Below are positions 28,441-35,271 of a stretch of DNA of 42,513 bases, piece by piece. The DNA is from an uncultured Lachnospiraceae bacterium. Lineage in GTDB: Bacteria; Bacillota; Clostridia; Lachnospirales; Lachnospiraceae. A program made the position numbers and the translations under genes. A model generated the notes under the pieces. The model saw nothing but the letters and a program-made list of their open reading frames with translations. It searched no databases and had not been told where the DNA came from. Every line of letters starts with the position of its first letter. Within the stretch, counting starts at the first letter, position 1. Location: assembly GCA_947624815.1 (NCBI GenBank), contig CANQME010000013.1, forward strand, positions 1-42,513, written 5' to 3'.

Positions 28441-31400
28441 ATGGTAAGAAGAGCAGGAAAAGGTTATCGGAAATTTATGGTGTTTGCATTGGTAGCGGTG
28501 ATGGGGGCCACAGGAATTGGGGGAGATGTCAGGATGGCGTCTGCATCAGAGAGGCCGGCTGGGTCTGGAAGTGTCATTGAGGAAGTTGTTTCCGATAATC
28601 AGTGGCAGTCCGGCGGCAATGAAGCTGAAGCGGGAGGGGCCGCGGAGAGCTACGGCAGGGAAGATGAAAGAGAAGCCGCAGGAATCGGCAGTGAGGCAGA
28701 GACCAGCGCTTCGGCGGAAGAGGATGGAGCGGAAGAAGAAAGCAAGGCCGCAGAGAGCGGCGGAGAGGAAACCGGCGACGCCGCGGAGAGCGAAAGCACC
28801 GAAGAGGAAAGCGACGCCGCAGGAAACGGCAGTGAGGAAGAAACCAGTGCAGCGGCGGAAGGCGACGGAGCGGAAGACGAGAGCGAAGCCGCAGAGAGCG
28901 GCAGCGCCGAGAAACGCAGGGGTGCGGATGAGACTTCAGGCAATAACGACAGTGAAGAAGAAAACGAAGCCGCAGGAAACGGAGAGACGGCAGCGAACTG
29001 GGCCGTGAAGAATGACAGCACGGAGAGTGAAAGCGGAGCTGTAAACAGTGACGGAAGGGAAGACGAAGCAGCGGCCGCAGGAAACGAGGCTTACGGAAGC
29101 GGGACAGCCGACGAGGGATCAGGGGTACAGAATACGGAGGCTGCAGGGAGAAAGCGGTCACGGAGAAAAGCGGCGATGGCGCCGCAGGGCGCAGATGCAC
29201 AGGAGGGTGCGCCGCAGGGAGATATGTCGCAGGGAAAAGAACCGGAGATCGCGTTGACGGCAGTCTACGAGGGACTGTTTGACGAGCCGTCTGTGGACAG
29301 GGTTCAGCAGGTATCCGTCAACGTCAGGGTTGAACGGAACCAGGAGTTGGTATACGTGGATCAGATTTCGATCACAGGGACGGAAAAGGACGGAGAAGTT
29401 GTATACGATTTCTATTATCCTCTTCCGGATGAATATACACGCTATGGGAGAGTCACAGTAACAGGAAGTTCCGGTTTTGCCCTGAGTTATCAGAATGGTG
29501 CCGTGTCCGGAATGGGACGGAATCTGGAAGACGGTGGGAGCTACAGCATTACGGTTTCGGTGACGGCGCAAACGATGCAGTACGGTGTCAAGCATGTTTT
29601 TCAGGGACTGAAAGAAACGGTGGTTGCGACGGCAGCCGTCGGGATCATAGGGATGATGACAGACGCTCAGCCGATAGAGCATGAAGGTTATGAGGTCGTA
29701 GAGATAGCGAATGAGATTCTGACAACCATAGGCCAGATCATTCAGATCACCTATGCACCCAAAGACGGAGCTGTGGATTCTCGTTATACTGTAAGATATA
29801 AGGATGCAGTGTCGGGAACGGAACTGGCGGATCCTGTGACCAGAATCGGCGCGGCGAATACGACGGTAACGGTAGAGGCAAGAGGATTCGAAGGTTATCT
29901 TGCAGATGCAGTCAGCAAATCTCTGCTGCTGCAGCCGGGTGAGAATGAGATCACATTCCTGTATACCAGGATCGCGGGACTGACCTACCGGGTTGAGTAC
30001 CGGCGCGGCGACGGAAGCGTGATCGAGGTAAGAAGCGGACAGCCGGTTCTGAGCTCCGGTTTCGTGGTGAATGCGAATCAGGATGTGGTTCGCGATCAGG
30101 CCAGGAAGGGCTACAGACTGGACGGAGATTCCCACCGGAATTTCTCCCCGGATCCCACAAAGGACGGAGACGCGCCTGAGAATACCGTAACATTTCAATT
30201 CGTTCCGGAGCAGTATCACATTTCCTATGAAGGTCTGGACGGAAGCGGATGGGAGAATATCAACCCGACAGACTATACGGTAGAGGACGAGATCAGGCTT
30301 GCAAATCCGGTAAGAGACGGATATGAGTTCGTAGGTTGGGCGCTTGGCAGCGGTACGACGGTAAAGGAAGCAGGCAGCGGCCATCAGGGGCTGGATGTAG
30401 TGATAGAGAAGGGAACGACAGGAAATCTGTCATTCCGGGCCGTCTGGCAGGAAAATGCGCCGTCCGAGAAGGACGATGAACCGAACGATCCTGGGAAGGA
30501 GCAGGGCAACCAGCCGAAAACGGAAAACGGAACCGAGACCGGCGGCAACGGAGCCGGCGGAAACCAGACCGAATCCGGTGGTGAAAACGAGAATACCGGG
30601 GACGAGACAGGTTCAGGCGGTGAGAATGAGAATACCGGAGACGAGACCGGTTCTGGCAGTGAGAACGGGAATACCGGAGACGAGACTGGTTCAGGCCATG
30701 AGAATGAGAACACCGGAGACGAGACCGGTTCTGGCAGTGAGAATGAGAATACCGGAGACGAGACCGGTTCTGGCAGTGAGAATGAGAATACCGGAGACGA
30801 GACTGGCTCGGGCGGTGAGAACGAGAATGTCGGAGATGAGACAGGTTCGGACAGTGAGAATGAGAATACCGGAGACGAGTCTGGCTCAGGAAATGAAAAC
30901 GAGAATACTGGGGATGAGACTGGCTCAGGCAGTGAGAATGAGAACACCGGAGACGAGACAGGTTCAGGCAGTGAGAATGAGAACGCCGGAGACGAGACAG
31001 GTTCAGGCAGTGAGAATGAGAGCACCGGAGACGAGACAGGTTCAGGCAGTGAGAATGAGAGCACCGGAGACGAGACAGGTTCGGACAGTGAGAATGAGAA
31101 CGCCGGAGACGAGACAGGTTCGGACAGTGAGAACGAGAATACCGGAGACGAGTCTGGCTCAGGAAATGAAAACGAGAATACAGGGGATGAGACTGGCTCA
31201 GGCAGTGAGAATGAGAACACCGGAGACGAGACCGGTTCAGGCAGTGAGAATGAGAACACCGGAGACGAGACAGGTTCGGACAGTGAGAATGAGAACGCCG
31301 GAGACGAGACCGGTTCGGACAGTGAGAATGAGAATACCGGAGACGAGTCTGGCTTGGGCGGTGAGAACGAGAATGTCGGAGACGAGACCGGTTCAGACAG

Positions 31401-32430
31401 TGAGAGCGAGAATGTTGGAAACCGGTCTGAGGCAGACGATGAGAACGAGGAATCTGAGAATAAGTCTGAGGTAGATGACGGGGGCGAGGAAGTTGAGAGC
31501 AAGTCCAAGGTAGATGATGATAGTCAGAACGTCGGAAGTAAATCCGAGGCAGACGATGAGAATGCGGATGCAGAGGGTAAGTCTGAGACGGGTGCCGAGA
31601 ACGAGGATTCTGAGAATAAGACTGAGGTTGCCAATGCGGGTCAGAATGTCGAGAATCAGCCCAGTGCAGGAAGTGGAAGCTCAGCTAGCGAAAGTGCAGG
31701 AAATGGAACTGCAGCCAGCGGAACCGCAGCCGGAGGAAACGCTGGCAGCAGAAGCCGTCTCAGAAGGAGCGTTGCCGGACCGAGTGCAGTCGCTGCCGTT
31801 CAGCCGCAGGGAAGCGATGCAGAAGAAGGCCAGCCCGCAGCCGTTCAGCCGCAGGGAAGCGGTGCAGAAGAAAGTCAGCCCGCAACCGGTCAGCCGCAGG
31901 AAAGCGCCGCGGAAGGAAGCCGGTCTGCAGCGGATATGCCGGCGGAGAGCCAGGCGGACAGCGCCGGGAGCGGATCCGTGTTCAGTTCTGGTCAGGAGCA
32001 GCAGAGGGCAGAGCGTTCGAAAAACGAAGCTCTGAGAAAGGAAGCGGAGAGCGAAGCGCCGAAGGAGTCGGAAGATGCGGAAGTGTCTGCAGAGCAGAGA
32101 GCGCAGGAAGCTTCGAAGAAAGCAGAATCTTCGCCCGAGTCCGCAAGCAAGAAAGAGGCGAAAGGACAGAATGCGCAGGAAGACGACAAGTCAGAACAGG
32201 AGGTGATTGTAAAAGCAGAAAACGGCGGAGATTATCGGAACGGTCAGAGCGGATCGGGAGCATCCTTCCGGATCGGCGGACCGGCCGGAATTGGCAGCAT
32301 CCAGCTTCTCAGGCTGTTCCGGGCGATTGCGGAATGGCTGCAGAAAGGGCTGATCATGGCAGCCGCGTCCGGCGCGCTGGTACTGGGATACTGGAAGTAC
32401 CGCCGGTATCGGGGGCTTCTGGGCAGATGA
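28441..32430 (+). CDS. Large repetitive acidic surface protein
   Basis: A 1329-residue exported protein. A signal peptide (GYRKFMVFALVAVMGATGIG, cleavage near ASA) is followed by a Glu/Ser/Ala-rich acidic region to ~260. Beta-rich domains cover ~265-680: a MucBP-like part (YTVRYKDAVSGTELADPV) and an InlB B-repeat-like part (DGYEFVGWALGSGTTV to LSFRAVW). Then come 21 tandem 13-residue units of the type GSENENTGDETGS (713-985), a long disordered Glu/Gln/Ala tail, and a C-terminal membrane helix (GLIMAAASGALVLGYW) with a basic end. There is no LPxTG motif, so a membrane anchor rather than sortase linkage is likely. The repeats resemble the SD-repeat stalks of MSCRAMM adhesins. AAAGGAG lies 6 nt before the ATG. 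An adhesin or stalk role is inferred. Confidence 0.85.
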   Translation: MVRRAGKGYRKFMVFALVAVMGATGIGGDVRMASASERPAGSGSVIEEVVSDNQWQSGGNEAEAGGAAESYGREDEREAAGIGSEAETSASAEEDGAEEESKAAESGGEETGDAAESESTEEESDAAGNGSEEETSAAAEGDGAEDESEAAESGSAEKRRGADETSGNNDSEEENEAAGNGETAANWAVKNDSTESESGAVNSDGREDEAAAAGNEAYGSGTADEGSGVQNTEAAGRKRSRRKAAMAPQGADAQEGAPQGDMSQGKEPEIALTAVYEGLFDEPSVDRVQQVSVNVRVERNQELVYVDQISITGTEKDGEVVYDFYYPLPDEYTRYGRVTVTGSSGFALSYQNGAVSGMGRNLEDGGSYSITVSVTAQTMQYGVKHVFQGLKETVVATAAVGIIGMMTDAQPIEHEGYEVVEIANEILTTIGQIIQITYAPKDGAVDSRYTVRYKDAVSGTELADPVTRIGAANTTVTVEARGFEGYLADAVSKSLLLQPGENEITFLYTRIAGLTYRVEYRRGDGSVIEVRSGQPVLSSGFVVNANQDVVRDQARKGYRLDGDSHRNFSPDPTKDGDAPENTVTFQFVPEQYHISYEGLDGSGWENINPTDYTVEDEIRLANPVRDGYEFVGWALGSGTTVKEAGSGHQGLDVVIEKGTTGNLSFRAVWQENAPSEKDDEPNDPGKEQGNQPKTENGTETGGNGAGGNQTESGGENENTGDETGSGGENENTGDETGSGSENGNTGDETGSGHENENTGDETGSGSENENTGDETGSGSENENTGDETGSGGENENVGDETGSDSENENTGDESGSGNENENTGDETGSGSENENTGDETGSGSENENAGDETGSGSENESTGDETGSGSENESTGDETGSDSENENAGDETGSDSENENTGDESGSGNENENTGDETGSGSENENTGDETGSGSENENTGDETGSDSENENAGDETGSDSENENTGDESGLGGENENVGDETGSDSESENVGNRSEADDENEESENKSEVDDGGEEVESKSKVDDDSQNVGSKSEADDENADAEGKSETGAENEDSENKTEVANAGQNVENQPSAGSGSSASESAGNGTAASGTAAGGNAGSRSRLRRSVAGPSAVAAVQPQGSDAEEGQPAAVQPQGSGAEESQPATGQPQESAAEGSRSAADMPAESQADSAGSGSVFSSGQEQQRAERSKNEALRKEAESEAPKESEDAEVSAEQRAQEASKKAESSPESASKKEAKGQNAQEDDKSEQEVIVKAENGGDYRNGQSGSGASFRIGGPAGIGSIQLLRLFRAIAEWLQKGLIMAAASGALVLGYWKYRRYRGLLGR
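30577..31434 (+). repeat. 21 tandem 39-bp coding repeats plus one degenerate unit
   Basis: Unit of 39 bp, 13 codons, consensus GSENENTGDETGS, in perfect register from 30577 to 31395; a 22nd unit to 31434 has decayed. Variants (DSENENTGDESGS, GNENENTGDETGS) recur in the same order at units 8-11 and 15-18, showing a second-order duplication of about seven units. All six frames are open here because the unit is a multiple of three. Confidence 0.95.
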
Positions 32431-32458
32431 TAGCAGACGATCAGACCGCCATCGCTGA

Positions 32459-32481
32459 AAGGCCGGGTTTCCCGGCCTTTT
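32459..32481 (+). terminator. Terminator of the surface-protein gene
   Basis: AAGGCCGGG-TTT-CCCGGCCTT followed by TT, 29 nt after the stop. The T-tract is short. Confidence 0.7.
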
Positions 32482-32492
32482 GGCTGTTTCGG

Positions 32493-32521
32493 TCATAACG
32501 TGCGCCGCTGTTTCATAAGAT
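32493..32521 (+). promoter_or_regulatory. sigmaE-like promoter of spoIIID
   Basis: TCATAAC (32493-32499), 14 bp and CATAAGAT (32514-32521) resemble the sigmaE consensus (kmATATT, 14-15 bp, CATACAnT), with the start expected ~19 nt before the TTG codon of spoIIID. In Bacillus spoIIID is sigmaE-dependent, which fits. Confidence 0.5.
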
Positions 32522-32546
32522 GTAAAAAACATTCTCGGGGGATACC

Positions 32547-32675
32547 TTGAAGGATTATATCGAAGAACGTGCGGTGGACATCGCCAATTACATCATAAAC
32601 CACAACGCGACGGTAAGGCAGACGGCGAAGAAATTCGGGATTTCAAAGTCAACGGTACATACAGTAATCTCATAA
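32547..32675 (+). CDS. spoIIID: SpoIIID N-terminal part, interrupted by the element
   Basis: Reads MKDYIEERAVDIANYIIN.. then ATVRQTAKKFGISKSTVH, the well-known SpoIIID N-terminus with its helix-turn-helix. SpoIIID is the mother-cell transcription factor that follows sigmaE. At residue ~39 the frame leaves SpoIIID exactly at the repeat ACGGTACATA and ends after four foreign codons (TVIS, TAA 32673-32675). The TTG start is the only one available in frame (a stop lies just upstream) and has GGGGG 5 nt before it. The remainder of the gene is at 36797-36967. As it stands a 42-residue product lacking the C-terminal DNA-binding segment would be made. Confidence 0.92.
   Translation: MKDYIEERAVDIANYIINHNATVRQTAKKFGISKSTVHTVIS
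32652..32661 (+). other. Left attachment core (attL)
   Basis: ACGGTACATA, identical to the copy at 36797. It lies inside the spoIIID codons for Thr-Val-His. Inside the element, 14 nt further on, CAGAACGGTT (32676-32685) is the exact inverse of AACCGTTCTG near the right end. Confidence 0.9.
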
Positions 32676-32789
32676 CAGAACGGTTTGCTGAGTTGCCCCT
32701 GCAGGCAAGGTGCCACGCTGTGACATACTGCAGCAGGATCCGTCCGGATACGCCCAGATGAGTCCGGGCCGGCTCTTTCATTGCCGTTA

Positions 32790-32818
32790 TTGTCTTTTGA
32801 AGAATAATATGGTACAAT
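32790..32818 (+). promoter_or_regulatory. sigmaA promoter of the motor-like gene pair
   Basis: TTGTCT (32790-32795), 17 bp and TACAAT (32813-32818) lie ~70 nt before the MotA-like ATG. The pair can therefore be expressed in vegetative cells from inside the element. The rest of the 32676-32888 gap shows only the att arm. Confidence 0.7.
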
Positions 32819-32888
32819 AATTCTGATAACACAAAGTACAGTTCTGTTTTGTCAGACTGGTGAGGATTACAAAGGAGGGGTCATTCAA

Positions 32889-34046
32889 ATGAGAAACAAG
32901 CTGTATGTTGTACTGTTTCCGCTGTATGTACTGGTATTCGGATTTATCCTGTATATCAACGGAGTCTTTTCGGGAACTGTGACATCGCCCAGTAATCTGA
33001 TCATCAATGTTGGATTTCTGATCGTCATCGGCATCCTTTTCGTGATTTCAGCCTCCTGCTTTATCCGGCTGAACCGGTGCAGCGACGCGCTCGTGGACGC
33101 TGCGGACCGGCTCTGGAAGGAGCAAAAGGAGAATGACGGCTCCCTTTGGGAGCTTTATGCAGACCGGAAGGATGTCTTCCGTAATTCCGTTCTTGACGAG
33201 GCGTTCAAGCGATTCCAGAAGCGCATGGCGCGGTGCCGCACGAAGACCGGCTATTCGGATCCCTGCGACCTGGAAGAGTATATCAATGAAGACCTGCTGG
33301 ACCGGGTTGCGTCCACCCATTATAATTCCGCCATCGCCGGGACGCTGACCGGTCTGGGAATTCTGGGAACCTTCCTCGGACTGTCCATGGGTCTGGCGTC
33401 CTTTAACGGCAACGACATTTACACGATCTCCGATAACGTGGGACCGCTTCTGGACGGCATGAAGGTCGCGTTCCATACCTCCGTATACGGGATCTTCTTC
33501 TCCCTGGTATTCAATTTCATTTACCGGAGCATCATGGCCGACGCCTATGAGAAGCTGGCCGAGTTTACGGAGCTTTTTCGGGAATACGCGGCGCCGGGCG
33601 TGAACCGCGCGGACGAAAACGGCCGTGCTATGCTGATCTACCAGGCGAACATGGCGAATTCCATGAAGGCCATTCAGGAGCTGCTGAGAGGGAACGCGGC
33701 GGAGCAGGTGAAGGGCGTGGACGCGATCGTGAAGAGGTTCGTGGGGCAGATGTCCCAGACCCTCGGAACTGATTTCGAAATGCTTGGCAGATCCTTAAAT
33801 TACGCCGGAACAAGCCAGGAACAGAGCGCCAGAGCCTATCGGGAAATGGAGACGGCCGCGCGGCAGCTTCAGGAGGCTAACCGGGCCACGCTGCGCAGCC
33901 TGGAGCAGCTGCTCAGGCGCCAGGAGGAGCTGGGGAAGAAGCTGGAAGAACAGGGGGAAAAGCTGGATGAAATGTCGGATTTTCTGAACGATGAGATCAC
34001 CAGCCAGTTGTATACATTTAATCAGATGAGGGAGACGTATGAATAA
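32889..34046 (+). CDS. MotA/TolQ/ExbB-family proton-channel protein (ZorA-like)
   Basis: A 385-residue membrane protein with the four-helix MotA/ExbB plan: helices at ~5-23 and ~36-58, a cytoplasmic loop, then TLTGLGILGTFLGLSMGL (~150-172, the conserved G-rich channel helix) and FHTSVYGIFFSLVFNFIY (~193-212). A ~170-residue cytoplasmic tail follows that is strongly coiled-coil (LEQLLRRQEELGKKLEEQGEKLDEM). This matches the ZorA/MotA-like superfamily: stator units that use ion flow to do work. AAAGGAGGGG lies 8 nt before the ATG. It overlaps the next gene by 8 nt, so the two form one complex. No zorC or zorD gene is present, so Zorya defence is not claimed. Confidence 0.85.
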   Translation: MRNKLYVVLFPLYVLVFGFILYINGVFSGTVTSPSNLIINVGFLIVIGILFVISASCFIRLNRCSDALVDAADRLWKEQKENDGSLWELYADRKDVFRNSVLDEAFKRFQKRMARCRTKTGYSDPCDLEEYINEDLLDRVASTHYNSAIAGTLTGLGILGTFLGLSMGLASFNGNDIYTISDNVGPLLDGMKVAFHTSVYGIFFSLVFNFIYRSIMADAYEKLAEFTELFREYAAPGVNRADENGRAMLIYQANMANSMKAIQELLRGNAAEQVKGVDAIVKRFVGQMSQTLGTDFEMLGRSLNYAGTSQEQSARAYREMETAARQLQEANRATLRSLEQLLRRQEELGKKLEEQGEKLDEMSDFLNDEITSQLYTFNQMRETYE

Positions 34047-34980
34047 TAACAGGAGAAGAAGGGCCGTCTTTGAGGAGCCCAGCTTTTGGCAGTCCTTTTC
34101 GGATATGATGTCCGCTCTGACGTTGGTATTCATTCTGATCATTGCCATTACGCTGGCGATCTACAGACAGAAAACGACGGATCTGGAGAATACCCAGACC
34201 GAACTGAACGCGGCCAAGCAGGAGCTGGATCTGGCCAGGCTGGATCTGGACCGTTCCAGGGAGGAGATCGAAGCGTCCAACCGGGAGCTGGCAGACTCGC
34301 TGGCCGAGCTGCAGGCGGCGTACGAGCAGGCCGCGCTGACACAGGAGGAACTGGATGCTGCGTACCAGCAGATCGACGAGGCTCAGCAGCAGATCCAGAC
34401 GGCGCAGCAGGAGCTGGAGGACACCAGAAGCGAGCTGCAGGATATCGTGGGAGTCCGGACCGATATTATCGGGGAGCTTCAGAGCCGGTTCAACAATTCG
34501 TCCATGCGGGTCGATCCGCAGACGGGTTCCATTACATTTTCCTCCGACGTGCTGTTTCGGTATAACAGCTCGGAGCTGACGGAGGAAAGCCAGAGCGTCC
34601 TGCGCGAGATCATTCCGATGTATCTCGGGGTATTGCTGCAGGACAATTATCTTCCGTACATAGCGGAGATCATTATCGAAGGACATACGGACACGGACGG
34701 AACCTACGACAGCAACATGACGCTGTCCTTCAACCGGGCCGATTCCGTCGCCAAGTTCTGCATGAATCCCGGCAACGGATTGGCGCAGGAGCAGATCGAC
34801 CGGTTCCAGCGGCTTCTTACGGTCAACGGAAGATCCTACAGCGATCCGATCTACGAGGCTCCTGACCGGGTGGATATGGCCTCGTCCAGGCGTGTAGAGA
34901 TCAAGTTCCGGCTGAAGGAGGACGAGATGATCGAAAGGATCGCCGAGATCCTTCGGGGACAGGAAGTTCCGGAAGAATGA
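34039..34980 (+). CDS. MotB/OmpA-family peptidoglycan-binding motor partner (ZorB-like)
   Basis: A 313-residue protein with one N-terminal membrane helix bearing the MotB-type acid (FWQSFSDMMSALTLVFILII; Asp at ~residue 21, the expected ion-binding site). A ~100-residue extracellular coiled coil rich in Glu/Gln follows (~50-145), then an OmpA-like peptidoglycan-binding domain with ITFSSDVLFRYNSSELTEES, IIIEGHTDTDGTYDSN and LSFNRADSVAKF (~155-300). Translation is coupled to the MotA-like gene. Together they look like a wall-anchored ion-driven motor. It is an unusual cargo for a sporulation intervening element. Confidence 0.88.
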   Translation: MNNNRRRRAVFEEPSFWQSFSDMMSALTLVFILIIAITLAIYRQKTTDLENTQTELNAAKQELDLARLDLDRSREEIEASNRELADSLAELQAAYEQAALTQEELDAAYQQIDEAQQQIQTAQQELEDTRSELQDIVGVRTDIIGELQSRFNNSSMRVDPQTGSITFSSDVLFRYNSSELTEESQSVLREIIPMYLGVLLQDNYLPYIAEIIIEGHTDTDGTYDSNMTLSFNRADSVAKFCMNPGNGLAQEQIDRFQRLLTVNGRSYSDPIYEAPDRVDMASSRRVEIKFRLKEDEMIERIAEILRGQEVPEE

Positions 34981-35007
34981 GTTTTGGCGGTAGTGCGGCC
35001 GTCCGGG

Positions 35008-35036
35008 GCATATTCTGAGAGCGTCCCACATAGGAT
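35008..35036 (+). promoter_or_regulatory. sigmaE-like promoter inside the element
   Basis: GCATATT (35008-35014, full match to the -35 consensus kmATATT), 14 bp and CATAGGAT (35029-35036; CATA and final T match) lie between the motor pair and the small ORF. The expected start is near 35043, 25 nt before the ATG at 35068. It has the same spacing and a similar -10 as the spoIIID promoter. It would place the recombinase unit under mother-cell control. Confidence 0.42.
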
Positions 35037-35067
35037 GGGACAAAAGCAGAAAGCGGGACAGGAATCG

Positions 35068-35238
35068 ATGGCAGAGCGAAAGCTGAAGTACCGGTTTTTT
35101 GATCCCAACCCCGAGGGAGAGACGGCCGACTACCTGTTAAAGCTGCTGATTGAAAAATATGCCGGCTCGGCTGCGGCAGAGATCAGAACGTATGGGCAGG
35201 ACCAGCCCGAAAAAATGGTCAGCCAGTCCCCCGTCTGA
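35068..35238 (+). CDS. Small recombinase-associated protein
   Basis: A 56-residue ORF (start MAERKLKYRFFDPNPEGET, then ADYLLKLLIEKYAGSAAAEI). I recall similar short proteins with a 'YRF..PNP...TADYLLK..IE' pattern near site-specific recombinase genes of Clostridia, but this is from memory and unchecked. It is acidic-basic mixed, soluble and without a clear DNA-binding motif. It lies 33 bp before the recombinase ATG, but a terminator overlaps its stop. A recombination directionality factor is an attractive but unproven role. An upstream ATG at 35035 lies within the predicted promoter. Confidence 0.6.
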   Translation: MAERKLKYRFFDPNPEGETADYLLKLLIEKYAGSAAAEIRTYGQDQPEKMVSQSPV

Positions 35239-35256
35239 GGAGGGACTGGTTTTTTT
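35223..35256 (+). terminator. Terminator/attenuator before the recombinase gene
   Basis: CCAGTCCC (35223-35230) pairs with GGGACTGG (35242-35249), followed by T7. It covers the stop of the small ORF and ends just before the recombinase SD (AGGAGGG at ~35259). Recombinase expression from upstream promoters must pass it. Confidence 0.85.
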
Positions 35257-35271
35257 CAGGAGGGACAGCGG

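Noticed and set aside
30577..31434. CRISPR array
   Set aside because: The repeats are head-to-tail coding units of 39 bp without unique spacers.
30384..31508. Long minus-strand frame rich in Ser/Pro and a plus-strand Arg/Met-rich frame over the same region
   Set aside because: They are shadows of the 39-bp tandem repeat, which keeps every frame open; neither has a credible SD or homologous composition.
28441..32430. LPxTG sortase-anchored protein
   Set aside because: No LPxTG-like motif is present before the C-terminal helix; only a hydrophobic segment and basic tail.
32889..34980. Zorya anti-phage defence system
   Set aside because: Only ZorA/ZorB-like proteins are present; no ZorC, ZorD helicase or ZorE nuclease lies in the element or nearby, and related stators serve other roles.
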